The position numbers and the translations under genes were made by a program. Under the pieces are notes generated by a model that was given only the letters and a program-made list of their open reading frames with translations, did not search any database and was not told the origin of the DNA. Source: JBLHKW01 sp047618565 (GTDB taxonomy: Bacteria; Planctomycetota; UBA1135; GCA-002686595). Taken from it: a stretch of 22,299 bases of DNA. Of this stretch, positions 1-8,105 are shown one piece after another (within the stretch, counting starts at the first letter, position 1; each line of letters begins with the position of its first letter). The DNA is taken from the NCBI GenBank assembly GCA_047618565.1, contig JBLHKW010000084.1:1-22299 (forward strand), written 5' to 3'.

Positions 1-105
1 GCCGTGCTCAGCGGCCCTACAGGGCCGCCTCCGCCGTCTCGACTTCGCACTCCTTGCTGCGACGAAGATGGCTTCGTCTCGCTACGGGACTTTTTCAACG
101 GACTG
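1..105. other. Left-edge non-coding stretch with two hairpins
   Basis: No gene is supported here. Two short perfect inverted repeats are visible: 11-17/22-28 (7 bp, 4-nt loop) and 61-67/72-78 (7 bp, 4-nt loop). A T5 run at 90-94 lies 11 nt beyond the second stem, too far for a canonical terminator. They may mark the end of the minus-strand hydrolase transcript or of a gene to the left of the window. Confidence 0.3.
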
Positions 106-1209
106 CTAGTTGCTGCCCGGATTCAGCGGATTCAACGTCTCGAGGATCGCGTCCGTGATCAGCACGTGTCCGGCGCTCGTCGGGTGGACGGGGTCCGAGA
201 AATAGGACTCGTGGGGCGCGCTCAAGCGCTCGGGCAGGAGCGCGGGTAGGTCCGTGATCGGAGTGCCGTTGGCGGCGGCGAAGTCGCGCAGGACCGGGGC
301 GTGGGCGTCTTTGTCCCGGTACCAGGGCACGACGATCACCAGGGCGATCCCACGTTCCCGGCACAGCTGGTCGAACAGGGTCAGGAGTTGCTGGCGCTGG
401 TGCGCGGGAACCCGCGGCTCGAACACCTCGTCCGGCTCGGCCGCGGTCGCGGCGTCCAGCGCGGGCTTGTCCGCGGGCGGTTCCTGATCGGCGGGCGCGT
501 CCGGAACATCCTCACCCGCTGCGCTGCTCCACTGGATCAGCCCGCGGTAGGCGTTGCTGTGGTCCATCAGGAGCTCACTGACCCGGCCCGGGAGGGACTG
601 GCGCGAGCGGTAGAGTTCCCGGTCGTTCATGCTCCGCTGCTCGCCGCGCCACAGGCTGGCGCGGTTGTTGAGGAAGCTCACCGGCAACGAATCGTTGTGG
701 CCGAAGTAGAGCAGGACCATGTCCGGATCCAGGGCCAGGCCCGCCTGCATCATGTACTGGTAGCCCTGGAACAGGCTGTAGCCGGGCACGCCCGCGTTGA
801 TCACGCGCACGGGGCGCTGCGTCTCCCAGAGCTCCGGCAGGCGCGCCTCGATGCGGGCGGAGTAGCAGTCCGCGTAATCGAGGCGGCGGGCGAAGGTCGT
901 GGACTCACCGAGCGAGAGGATGCGGTACTCGTCGCTGGCCTTGGCGCCGATCTCCGGGCCGCGCAGGCCGTCGCTGTTGATCCACGGCAGGCCTTCCTCG
1001 TCGGTGGCCCCGGGCCGCAGGGTCCAGAAGAGGCGATGGTCGTACTGGCCCATGCCCGCGATCACGTACTTCGACTGCAGCGGGTCCTTGGGCGGATCGA
1101 AGCGACCGATGAGGTGGGAGGCGGCCTCGAGCAGGACCAGGGCGATGGCGAAGGAGGCCAGCGCCAGAAGGGCTTTCTTTGTCCAGTGGGTCGGTCGGCG
1201 GGCTGTCAT
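106..1209 (-). CDS. Membrane-anchored SGNH/GDSL-type hydrolase
   Basis: A 367-residue protein with the block order of SGNH hydrolases (esterases, lipases and O-acetyl-ester deacetylases). Block I is GES with the nucleophile Ser103, block II is INAG (137-140), block III is GHND (170-173), and block V is DPVHPT with Asp339 and His342. Residues about 11-30 form one hydrophobic segment after a basic start, so it is probably an uncleaved anchor with the catalytic domain outside the cytoplasm. Residues about 231-265 are a Pro/Asp/Ala-rich low-complexity insert. ATG at 1209 is preferred over an upstream ATG at 1236 because GGAG sits 5 nt before it. The gene is divergent from recA. The substrate cannot be read from the sequence; an acyl-ester or acetylated polysaccharide is a family-level guess. 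Confidence 0.85.
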   Translation of the reverse strand: MTARRPTHWTKKALLALASFAIALVLLEAASHLIGRFDPPKDPLQSKYVIAGMGQYDHRLFWTLRPGATDEEGLPWINSDGLRGPEIGAKASDEYRILSLGESTTFARRLDYADCYSARIEARLPELWETQRPVRVINAGVPGYSLFQGYQYMMQAGLALDPDMVLLYFGHNDSLPVSFLNNRASLWRGEQRSMNDRELYRSRQSLPGRVSELLMDHSNAYRGLIQWSSAAGEDVPDAPADQEPPADKPALDAATAAEPDEVFEPRVPAHQRQQLLTLFDQLCRERGIALVIVVPWYRDKDAHAPVLRDFAAANGTPITDLPALLPERLSAPHESYFSDPVHPTSAGHVLITDAILETLNPLNPGSN

Positions 1210-1398
1210 CGTCGCTCCATTATATATGGGGGCCACTTCAGGCTACCCGAGCCGTGGGCGGGTCGCATTCGCGCGCGCGAGAAAGCTTGAGCCAGCGGGG
1301 AACCGGCTGCGGGCCGGGGGGGTCCCTTCTGGGTGGCCTGACGAGTCGTGAAGCCTGCTCGCGAGCCCGAAACGGGGCCTTCTAACGCCCCTCGCGGA

Positions 1399-1417
1399 GA
1401 GCTATGATCGCCAGCTC
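1399..1417 (+). promoter_or_regulatory. Candidate recA -10 box inside an inverted repeat
   Basis: TATGAT at 1403-1408 resembles a -10 element upstream of recA. It lies within the inverted repeat GAGCT-N9-AGCTC (1399-1403/1413-1417), as an operator overlapping a promoter would. The -35 region (TTCTAA, 1380-1385) is poor. Assignment to an SOS repressor is inference only; the sequence is neither the E. coli nor the B. subtilis LexA consensus. Confidence 0.3.
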
Positions 1418-1486
1418 GGAAGGCCTGTTACCGAACGCTCGTGGGGCGTGGCGCCGCCCCACATAATCAGAATTACGAGACATTTC

Positions 1487-2665
1487 ATGACTGGACAGAG
1501 TTCCAACACAAGTAACGCAAAGCCCGGGGATGCCAAGCGCAACAAGGCCCTTCAAGCGGCAATCGGAGAGATCGAGAAGAGCTACGGACGTGGCTCGATC
1601 ATGCGTCTGGGCGATGGGTCCGACCTCCTGAAGGAGATGCAGGGCATCAGCACCGGATCGATCCAGCTCGACATCGCATTGGGCGGCAAGGGCTTGCCCT
1701 GCGGCCGGATCGTGGAGGTCTTCGGCCCGGAGAGTTCGGGCAAGACTACCCTGACGCTGCACGTGATCGCCGAGGCCCAGAAGAAGGGCGGCATCTGCGC
1801 CTTTGTGGATGCGGAGCACGCACTGGATCCGTCCTACGCGCGCAAGCTCGGGGTCAAGCTGGACGACCTGCTGGTCTCCCAGCCGGACACGGGCGAGCAG
1901 GGCCTCGAGATCGTCGAGACCCTGGTGCGTTCGGACGCGGTCGACGTGATCGTGATCGACTCGGTCGCGGCGCTCGTGCCGCGCGCCGAGATCGAGGGCG
2001 AGATGGGCGATGCCTTCGTCGGCCTGCACGCGCGTCTGATGAGTCAGGCCATGCGCAAGCTGACGGGTGCGATCGCGCGCTCGAGTTGCCTGGTGATCTT
2101 CATCAACCAGATCCGCGAGAAGATCGGCGTCATGTTCGGCAGCCCGGAGACCACCACCGGTGGTCGAGCGCTGAAGTTCTACACGTCCGTGCGTCTCGAC
2201 ATCCGCCGTATCGGCCAGCTCAAGGACGGCGATGTGGTGGTCGGCAACCGGACCAAGGTCACGGTGGTGAAGAACAAGGTCGCGCCGCCCTTCCGCAAGG
2301 TCGAGTTCGACATCATCTTCAACAAGGGCATCAGCAAGAACGGCGAGCTGATCGACCTCGGGATCAAGGCCGGGAGCGTGCTCAAGTCGGGCGCCTGGTA
2401 CTCCTACAAGCATCCCACCGATGGGGAGATCCGTCTCGGGCAGGGGCTCGAGAAGTCGCGTCAGTTCCTGGCCGACAACCAGGATCTCGCGAACCACCTC
2501 GAGCAGGGCATTCGCGAGGCCCTGACTCCCAAGCCTGCGCCGGCTCCGATTCCGGCCGAGGTCGAGGTCGAGGCTGAGGCCGAGGCCGAGGCCGAGGCTC
2601 CGCCCGCCGTGGCAGCGAAGCTCTTACCCCAGCGTCCGGTTTCCGCCAAAGCCGGCCGCAATTGA
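1487..2665 (+). CDS. recA: Recombinase A
   Basis: DNA-dependent ATPase that forms filaments on single-stranded DNA, catalyses homologous strand exchange and promotes LexA-type repressor self-cleavage. The 392-residue protein has Walker A GPESSGKT (80-87), Walker B ending at Asp158 (VIVIDS), the L1/L2 DNA-binding loop region including GSPETTTGGRALKFY, and the usual C-terminal domain. ATG 1487 gives the expected N-terminus. A GTG at 1448 is in frame but would add 13 atypical residues, and neither start has a strong ribosome-binding site. The C-terminal tail is longer than in E. coli and carries an acidic Glu-Val/Glu-Ala repeat (358-371) before a Pro/Ala/Lys-rich end. A strong hairpin follows. 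recX is not next to it; alaS follows directly. Confidence 0.98.
   Translation: MTGQSSNTSNAKPGDAKRNKALQAAIGEIEKSYGRGSIMRLGDGSDLLKEMQGISTGSIQLDIALGGKGLPCGRIVEVFGPESSGKTTLTLHVIAEAQKKGGICAFVDAEHALDPSYARKLGVKLDDLLVSQPDTGEQGLEIVETLVRSDAVDVIVIDSVAALVPRAEIEGEMGDAFVGLHARLMSQAMRKLTGAIARSSCLVIFINQIREKIGVMFGSPETTTGGRALKFYTSVRLDIRRIGQLKDGDVVVGNRTKVTVVKNKVAPPFRKVEFDIIFNKGISKNGELIDLGIKAGSVLKSGAWYSYKHPTDGEIRLGQGLEKSRQFLADNQDLANHLEQGIREALTPKPAPAPIPAEVEVEAEAEAEAEAPPAVAAKLLPQRPVSAKAGRN
2558..2599 (+). repeat. Hexanucleotide tandem repeat in recA 3' end
   Basis: Seven in-frame copies of GAG-GYN (two GAGGTC, then five GAGGCY) encode (Glu-Val)2(Glu-Ala)5 in the acidic tail of RecA. The near-identical hexamers suggest expansion by slippage, so copy number may vary between strains. 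Confidence 0.9.
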
Positions 2666-2699
2666 CCGCGGCTCATCCGAGCCCACCGATCTGAACGAC

Positions 2700-2729
2700 A
2701 CGGGGAGCTGGCGCGCGCCAGCTCCCCGT
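2700..2729 (+). terminator. Intrinsic terminator-like hairpin after recA
   Basis: A perfect 26-bp palindrome (2702-2727, GGGGAGCTGGCGC and its complement), extended by C-G and A-T pairs, lies 36 nt after the recA stop. It is followed by a moderately T-rich stretch (TTGTCTATTATT). The stem is very stable, but the U-tract is interrupted. It probably separates recA from alaS transcription or stabilises the recA 3' end. Confidence 0.75.
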
Positions 2730-2792
2730 TGTCTATTATTCTGAAATCCACCCTCACAGCACCGTCCGGAGACTCTCCGCGCCCCCCCCAAG

Positions 2793-5501
2793 ATGACCAC
2801 CTCTCCGACCCAGACCGCCTACACGGCCACGCGCGTGCGCCGCGAGTTCATCGACTTCTTCCGCGGGTGCGAGCACACCGAGGTTCCCTCCGGGCCGGTG
2901 TTCCCTCAGGACGATCCGACGCTGCTGTTCACGAACGCGGGCATGAACCAGTTCAAGGATGTGTTCCTCGGGGCGGGCACACGTTCGTATCGGCGTGCGG
3001 TCGACACGCAGAAGTGCATCCGGGTCTCGGGCAAGCACAACGATCTCGAGGAGGTCGGGCGCGACACGTACCACCACACGTTCTTCGAGATGCTCGGGAA
3101 CTGGTCGTTCGGTGATTACTTCAAGGAGGACTCCATCGTCTGGGCCTGGCGGCTCTTGACAGAGGTCTGGGCCTTGCCCAAGGAGCGCCTGTGGGTGACC
3201 GTCTTCGGTGGCGACGAGGCCGATGGCCTGGGCGCCGACGAGGAGGCCGAGCGTATCTGGCTCGAGAAGACCGACATTGACCCGAGTCACGTGCTGCGCT
3301 TCGACCGCACTGACAACTTCTGGGAGATGGGGGACACGGGCCCTTGCGGGCCCTGCAGCGAGATCCACATCGATCGCGGCGCCGAGGGCTGCGACCCGAC
3401 CGACGGGGCGGACCTCAAGATCGGTGTCAACGCGGGCAACGAGCGCTTCATCGAGCTCTGGAACCTGGTCTTCATGCAGTTCAACCGGCTGGACGACGGC
3501 AAGCTCGTCGACCTGCCCGCCAAGTGCGTGGACACGGGCATGGGCTTCGAGCGCGTGCTATCCGTGCTGCAGGGCAAGTCCTCGAACTACGATACGGATC
3601 TGTTTCAGCCGATCTTCAGCACCCTGGAGGGGATCAGCGGCAAGCCCTACGGTTCGAGCGACGAGGAGGCCAATGTCGCGTTCCGCGTTTGTGCGGACCA
3701 CATCCGGGCCGTGTCCTGTGCCCTGGCGGATGGGGCGTTGCCGTCGAACGAGGGCCGTGGCTACGTGCTGCGGCGCCTGATCCGGCGCGCATCGCGCTTC
3801 GGGCGTCAGACCCTGGGGCTGGAGGAGCCGTTCCTGTTCCAGCTCGTCCCGACGGTGGCCGAGATCCTGGGCGACGCCTTCCCGGAGGTTCGCGACCGGG
3901 TCGACCACCTGCAGCTGGTGGTTCGTTCCGAGGAGGAGGCCTTCCGCAAGACCCTCGATCGCGGCCTGCGCCTCTTCGAGCGGCTGGCGGACGAGGTCTC
4001 GAAGTCCGGTTCCACGGTGCTGCCCGGCAAGGACGCGTACGAGCTCTACGCGACCTACGGATTCCCGCGCGACCTGGTCGAGCTGATGGGGCGCGAGCGC
4101 GATCTCACGGTGGACGAGGCCGGCTGGGACGAGGCGCAGGCTGCGCACCGCGAGATCAGCAAGAGCGAGGGCAAGTTCAAGCAGCTGCTCTCGGCCGAGG
4201 AGCTGGACGGGTTGCCGGGCACCGAGTCCACCTGCCATGACGAAGGCGAGCGCGCGGGTCAGGTGGAGACCGACGTGGTCTTCGCGGATCTGCCCGCGGA
4301 CGGCTCGTTCCGGATCGTGCTGCGCGAGAGCCCGTTCTATCCGGAGGCTGGTGGCCAGGTCGGGGACTCCGGCATGCTCGAGGCCCTTGACGGCTCCGTG
4401 CGATTGACCGTGGAGGAGACGCGCAAGATCGGAAACCTGGTCGTTCATATCGGGCCGATGGAACGCGCCGAGGTGCCGCCCGGCGCCGACCTCAAGGGGA
4501 CGCGCATGCGCGCGCAGGTCGACACGGAGCGCCGCGATCTGACCCGCAAGAACCACAGCGCGACGCATCTGATGCACCGCGCGCTGCGCATGGTGCTCGG
4601 TGATCACGTGAACCAGCAGGGGTCCTACGTGGGCCCGGACCGCCTGCGTTTTGACTTCTCGAATCCGTCCGGTGTCACGGCCGAGCAGCTCGCGCGCATC
4701 GAGGACATCGTCAACGCGCAGGTCATGGCCAACGGTGCGCTGAGCACGACGGTCGAGGATCTCGAGGCCGCCAAGGCGCGCGGGGTGGTGGCCCTGTTCG
4801 GCGAGAAGTACGACGAGCGCGTGCGCGTCGTGGACCTGGGCGGCTGGTCCACGGAGCTCTGCGGCGGTACGCACGTGACGGCCGGTGGCGACATCGGTCC
4901 CTTCGTTATCGTCTCCGAGCGCGCCATCTCCGCCGGCGTGCGCCGCATCGAAGGCGTCACCGGGCCGGGGGCTTTCGAGTTCCTGCGCGCCCAGCGCAAC
5001 CTGATTCTCGAGGTCGCGGGGTCGTTGAAGACCCGGCCGGAAGAGGTTCCGGAGCGTCTGGCCGCCCTTCAGAAGCAGCTCAAGGACTCGAAGAAGAAGG
5101 CCAAGGCCAGCGCGGGCGCCGATCTCGGAGCCCTGTTCGCGAAGGTCAAGGAGCAGCTCGAGCCCCAGGCCGGAGTCCTGTCGGGGGTCGTCGACTGTCC
5201 CGATCTGGATGCCGGCGCGGTACGTGAGCTGGGTGACCGGCTGCAGTCCCTCTCCCCGGATCTGGCCCTGGCCGTGATCGGCCGGGACGGGTCCAAGGTG
5301 CCCTTCGTGGTGCTGTGCCGCGGTTCTGCCCTCGCGAAGGGGCTGAAGGCGGGTGCCCTGGCCAAGGTGGCCAGCGGGCATCTGGGGGGCGGCGGTGGAG
5401 GCCGGCCAGAGACCGCCCAGGGCCAGGGGATGAAGGCTGACGCGGTCCCGGCGGCCATCGAGGCCCTGAAGGAAGCCATTTCCGCGGCCCTGGGAGGCTG
5501 A
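2793..5501 (+). CDS. alaS: Alanine--tRNA ligase
   Basis: Charges tRNA-Ala with alanine and clears mischarged Ser/Gly by its editing domain. The 902-residue protein is slightly longer than the E. coli enzyme (876). The class II catalytic core is clear: KHNDLEEVGRDTYHHTFFEM at about 81-100, CGPCSEIHID, and the tRNA-recognition region with DGALPSNEGRGYVLRR. The editing-site zinc ligands are all present: HSATH (His588, His592) and CGGTH (Cys690, His694). The C-terminal C-Ala/DHHA1 region includes a glycine run and GRPETAQGQG near the end. ATG 2793 lacks a clear Shine-Dalgarno sequence. The recA-alaS order is common in bacteria, but the recX usually found between them is absent. Confidence 0.98.
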   Translation: MTTSPTQTAYTATRVRREFIDFFRGCEHTEVPSGPVFPQDDPTLLFTNAGMNQFKDVFLGAGTRSYRRAVDTQKCIRVSGKHNDLEEVGRDTYHHTFFEMLGNWSFGDYFKEDSIVWAWRLLTEVWALPKERLWVTVFGGDEADGLGADEEAERIWLEKTDIDPSHVLRFDRTDNFWEMGDTGPCGPCSEIHIDRGAEGCDPTDGADLKIGVNAGNERFIELWNLVFMQFNRLDDGKLVDLPAKCVDTGMGFERVLSVLQGKSSNYDTDLFQPIFSTLEGISGKPYGSSDEEANVAFRVCADHIRAVSCALADGALPSNEGRGYVLRRLIRRASRFGRQTLGLEEPFLFQLVPTVAEILGDAFPEVRDRVDHLQLVVRSEEEAFRKTLDRGLRLFERLADEVSKSGSTVLPGKDAYELYATYGFPRDLVELMGRERDLTVDEAGWDEAQAAHREISKSEGKFKQLLSAEELDGLPGTESTCHDEGERAGQVETDVVFADLPADGSFRIVLRESPFYPEAGGQVGDSGMLEALDGSVRLTVEETRKIGNLVVHIGPMERAEVPPGADLKGTRMRAQVDTERRDLTRKNHSATHLMHRALRMVLGDHVNQQGSYVGPDRLRFDFSNPSGVTAEQLARIEDIVNAQVMANGALSTTVEDLEAAKARGVVALFGEKYDERVRVVDLGGWSTELCGGTHVTAGGDIGPFVIVSERAISAGVRRIEGVTGPGAFEFLRAQRNLILEVAGSLKTRPEEVPERLAALQKQLKDSKKKAKASAGADLGALFAKVKEQLEPQAGVLSGVVDCPDLDAGAVRELGDRLQSLSPDLALAVIGRDGSKVPFVVLCRGSALAKGLKAGALAKVASGHLGGGGGGRPETAQGQGMKADAVPAAIEALKEAISAALGG

Positions 5502-5530
5502 CTCCGATGGGATGGGCCTGCCCGGGTCCG

Positions 5531-5559
5531 TTGACACCCCCGCGCGCGGGCGCTACAGT
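5531..5559 (+). promoter_or_regulatory. Sigma-70-like promoter for rpmF-plsX-fab genes
   Basis: TTGACA (5531-5536, perfect -35) is followed after 17 nt by TACAGT (5554-5559, 4 of 6 match to -10). This is the best promoter in the 223-nt alaS-rpmF gap. The predicted start near 5566 gives a leader of about 160 nt that includes the short tandem repeats at 5643-5687. Confidence 0.65.
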
Positions 5560-5642
5560 TCCGCGTTCTACCACCGCCAGTACCTGTTGCTGAATAGCGG
5601 ACGCGAACCGACAAAACTGGCCCGAAATCTACCCCGTCCGAA

Positions 5643-5687
5643 GCATTGCCCGAGCATTGCCCGGCCCGGTACGGCCCGGTACGGCCC
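5643..5687 (+). repeat. Two adjoining short tandem repeats in rpmF leader
   Basis: GCATTGCCCG occurs twice with an 11-nt period (5643-5663), overlapping CGGCCCGGTA repeated about 2.6 times with a 10-nt period (5662-5687). They lie 38 nt upstream of rpmF in its predicted untranslated leader. Function is unknown: slippage-prone spacer or leader structure. Confidence 0.75.
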
Positions 5688-5724
5688 CATTCCTTGAGGG
5701 CTCCGATAAATCTGGAGTCTCCCC

Positions 5725-5931
5725 ATGGCACACCCGAAACGACGCACCTCCAAGTCCGCCAAGAACAAGCGCCGCTCCCACCTGGCGCTCAAGCCGATCC
5801 AGATCCAGCGCGACCCGCGCACCGGTGCGGCACGCCTGAGTCACAAGCTCAGCGAAACCGACACCCACTACGGGTTCGACAAAGGTGGCACCGGCGGGTT
5901 CGAGATCCGTCCCACCGACGACGAGATCTAG
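5725..5931 (+). CDS. rpmF: 50S ribosomal protein L32
   Basis: A small basic protein of the large ribosomal subunit, 68 residues. The N-terminus MAHPKRRTSKSAKNKRRSH is the hallmark of L32. The protein contains no cysteine, so it is the zinc-free form. It is about ten residues longer than typical, with an acidic C-terminal extension ending in TDDEI. GGAG lies 7 nt before the ATG. plsX follows after 21 nt, the classic rpmF-plsX-fab arrangement linking ribosome and membrane-lipid synthesis. Confidence 0.95.
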   Translation: MAHPKRRTSKSAKNKRRSHLALKPIQIQRDPRTGAARLSHKLSETDTHYGFDKGGTGGFEIRPTDDEI

Positions 5932-5952
5932 TTCGCACGCGCGACTCACACG

Positions 5953-6969
5953 ATGTCGATCACGCGCGTCGCTGTAGATGTGATGGGGGGCGATCACGCC
6001 CCCGGTGTTTTACTCCAGGGTGTCCTGCAGGCATGTGACCCCGCCAGCGAGCTTGCGCTCGATCCGGCGCGCGTGCTGCTGGTCGGTGATGAAGCGACCA
6101 TCCGAGCCGGTCTGAGCGAGGTCGGCGCCACCCAGGAGTTCGAAATCCGGCATGCCAGCCAGGCGGTCGGCATGGACGAGAAGCCGGCCCAGGCCCTGCG
6201 CAAGAAGCCCGATTCGTCGATCGCGGGTTGCGTCGCAGCGATCAAGAGTGGCGAGGCCGGAGCGCTCATCAGCATGGGCAATACCGGTGTGGTCGTCGGT
6301 TGCGCCACGCTCGGGCTTAGCATGCTGAGCGGTGTCCGGCGTCCCGCCATCGCGGTGACCCTGGAGCTCACGGGCCATCCCGTAACCCTGCTCGACATGG
6401 GAGCGAACATCGCTCCGCGTCCCCAGGATCTGCTCGAGTACGCGGTCATGGGCCAGATCTATGCAACCGGTTGCCTGGGCGTCGACAAGCCGCGCGTCGG
6501 CCTGTTGAACATCGGCGAGGAAGAGACCAAGGGCACCGAGCTCCTGCGTGGTGCGCACGGCCTGCTTTCCGCAGCGGACTTCGATTTCGTCGGCAACGTC
6601 GAGGGCGGCGATATCTTCAAGGACCGCGCGGATGTGGTCGTGACCGACGGATTCACGGGCAACGTCGTCCTTAAGCTACTCGAGGACTTCGCCTCCTTCA
6701 TGATGGGGCTGGTACTGCGCGAGTTGACGGAGCACAAGGTCCAGTGGGGCCCCGAAGCGCTGCACAAGGTCAAGAAGCACATCGACTACTCCGAGTACGG
6801 CGGGGCGCTGCTGCTCGGCGTGAAAGGCGTGGTCGTCATCGGGCACGGCCGGTCGGACGCGAACGCGGTTTCGAACGCCATTCACGTGGCCGCTCGAGCG
6901 CTGGATGCGGACGTCAACGGCAGCATCGTGCGCGGCCTCGCCTCGACCCAGGACGGCGCGCCGGCCTGA
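5953..6969 (+). CDS. plsX: Phosphate acyltransferase PlsX
   Basis: Converts acyl-ACP and phosphate to acyl-phosphate, the donor for PlsY in phosphatidic acid synthesis; a peripheral membrane enzyme. The 338-residue length is typical. Visible family motifs are AVDVMGGDHAP at the N-terminus, SMGNTGVVVG in the middle, GNVEGGDIFKDRADVVV, and TDGFTGNVVLK. The start ATG 21 nt after rpmF has no clear Shine-Dalgarno sequence, which suggests translational coupling or weak initiation. A 117-nt gap without a convincing promoter separates it from fabH. Confidence 0.97.
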   Translation: MSITRVAVDVMGGDHAPGVLLQGVLQACDPASELALDPARVLLVGDEATIRAGLSEVGATQEFEIRHASQAVGMDEKPAQALRKKPDSSIAGCVAAIKSGEAGALISMGNTGVVVGCATLGLSMLSGVRRPAIAVTLELTGHPVTLLDMGANIAPRPQDLLEYAVMGQIYATGCLGVDKPRVGLLNIGEEETKGTELLRGAHGLLSAADFDFVGNVEGGDIFKDRADVVVTDGFTGNVVLKLLEDFASFMMGLVLRELTEHKVQWGPEALHKVKKHIDYSEYGGALLLGVKGVVVIGHGRSDANAVSNAIHVAARALDADVNGSIVRGLASTQDGAPA

Positions 6970-7086
6970 CCTGGGCCAGAGAAGTTCCGTTTCAAGGCCT
7001 GGTTTTGAGCCCTCGATGGTGATAATTCAGACCCGAGCGCGGACAGCCCGCGCCACTCCAATGGCTCACTCTCCACAGAGGTCTCG

Positions 7087-8076
7087 ATGACCGAACTCGT
7101 GCGCGTCGGTATCGCCGGCACCGGCTCCTGTCTGCCCGAGCGGGTGGTGACCAACGACGACTTCGCCAAGATCGTCGATACGGATGACGAGTGGATCCAG
7201 CAGCGCACTGGGATCCGCGAGCGGCGTTTTGTGTCCGAGGGCGAGAATACCTCGGACCTCGCCCTCGGGGCGGCCAAGCAGGCTCTGGATGCCGCCGGTG
7301 TGAAGCCTGAGGAGCTGGATCTGGTGGTGCTCGGGACGCTGACTGCGGACTACCTGATGCCCTCGGCCGCGACCCTGGTGCAGGACCGGCTCGGCGCGAC
7401 CAACGCGGGGGCCTTCGATGTTTCCTCGGCGTGCACGGGTTTCCTGACGGCGCTGCACACGGCCGAGGCCTTCGTGGCCTCCGGGCGCGCCAAGAAGGTG
7501 CTCGCGATCGGTGCCGAGACCCTCTCGCGCTACCTGAACCTGAAGGATCGCGGTTCCTGCATCCTCTTCGGTGACGGCGCCGGTGCGGCCGTGGTGACGC
7601 CCTGGTCTGAATGCGAGCGCGGCGAGATCATCGAGACCACGCTCGGCGCGGACGGCAGTGGCTTCGAGTTTATTCACATCCCCGTGGGCGGTGCGGCGAT
7701 TCCGCACGACCACGAGAAATACGTGAAGGACGATCACTACATCACCCTGCGCGGACGTGACGTCTATCGCTTCGCCGTGTCCAAGATGGCGGAGATGATC
7801 CAGACCGTGACCCGCAATATCGACCCGGACGAGGTCGCCTGGGTCGTGCCGCACCAGGTCAACAAGCGCATCATCGATGCGGCCCTGTCGCGCGTCGGCT
7901 GGAGCATCGACCGCTGTGTCGTGAACATCGACCGCTTCGGGAACACCTCGGCTGCGAGCGTGCCCATCGCCCTTGACGAGGCCGTTCGAGACGGCCGGAT
8001 CCAGAAGGGACAACTGATCGTTCTGGTCGCCTTCGGCGCCGGGCTCACCTGGGGCGGCACGCTGCTGCGCTGGTAA
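7087..8076 (+). CDS. fabH: 3-oxoacyl-ACP synthase III (FabH)
   Basis: Condenses an acyl-CoA primer with malonyl-ACP to start type II fatty-acid synthesis. The 329 residues are typical. The catalytic triad is intact: Cys116 in SSACTGF, His256 in VPHQVNKRI, and Asn286 in DRFGNTSAA. The glycine-rich C-terminus GAGLTWGGTLLRW is characteristic. AGAGG lies 5 nt before the ATG. It is followed by fabD after 29 nt, presumably in one transcript. Primer specificity (acetyl versus branched) cannot be read from sequence. Confidence 0.97.
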   Translation: MTELVRVGIAGTGSCLPERVVTNDDFAKIVDTDDEWIQQRTGIRERRFVSEGENTSDLALGAAKQALDAAGVKPEELDLVVLGTLTADYLMPSAATLVQDRLGATNAGAFDVSSACTGFLTALHTAEAFVASGRAKKVLAIGAETLSRYLNLKDRGSCILFGDGAGAAVVTPWSECERGEIIETTLGADGSGFEFIHIPVGGAAIPHDHEKYVKDDHYITLRGRDVYRFAVSKMAEMIQTVTRNIDPDEVAWVVPHQVNKRIIDAALSRVGWSIDRCVVNIDRFGNTSAASVPIALDEAVRDGRIQKGQLIVLVAFGAGLTWGGTLLRW

Positions 8077-8105
8077 GCCGTACCCGTTCGAATCGAGGAG
8101 ACGAC

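Noticed and set aside
301..1290. Long + strand open frame (329 codons) opposite the SGNH hydrolase
   Set aside because: It is antisense to a gene with all SGNH motifs; its translation has no recognisable domain and follows the GC3 bias of the opposite strand.
1425..1445. CGAAC-N4-GTGGG as a Gram-positive-type LexA box upstream of recA
   Set aside because: The second half-site has mismatches to GTTCG, so only one half matches; not better than chance.
3558..5537. Minus-strand open frame of 659 codons over alaS
   Set aside because: Mirror frame of alaS in GC-rich DNA; alaS has complete family motifs on the + strand.
5643..5687. Tandem repeats as a CRISPR or replication-origin iteron array
   Set aside because: Units are only 10-11 nt, adjoining and without spacers, with two or three copies, so neither type fits.
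7005..7026. GATAAT as a fabH promoter -10
   Set aside because: No -35-like sequence at 15-19 nt; the closest TTGAGC is only 10 nt away.
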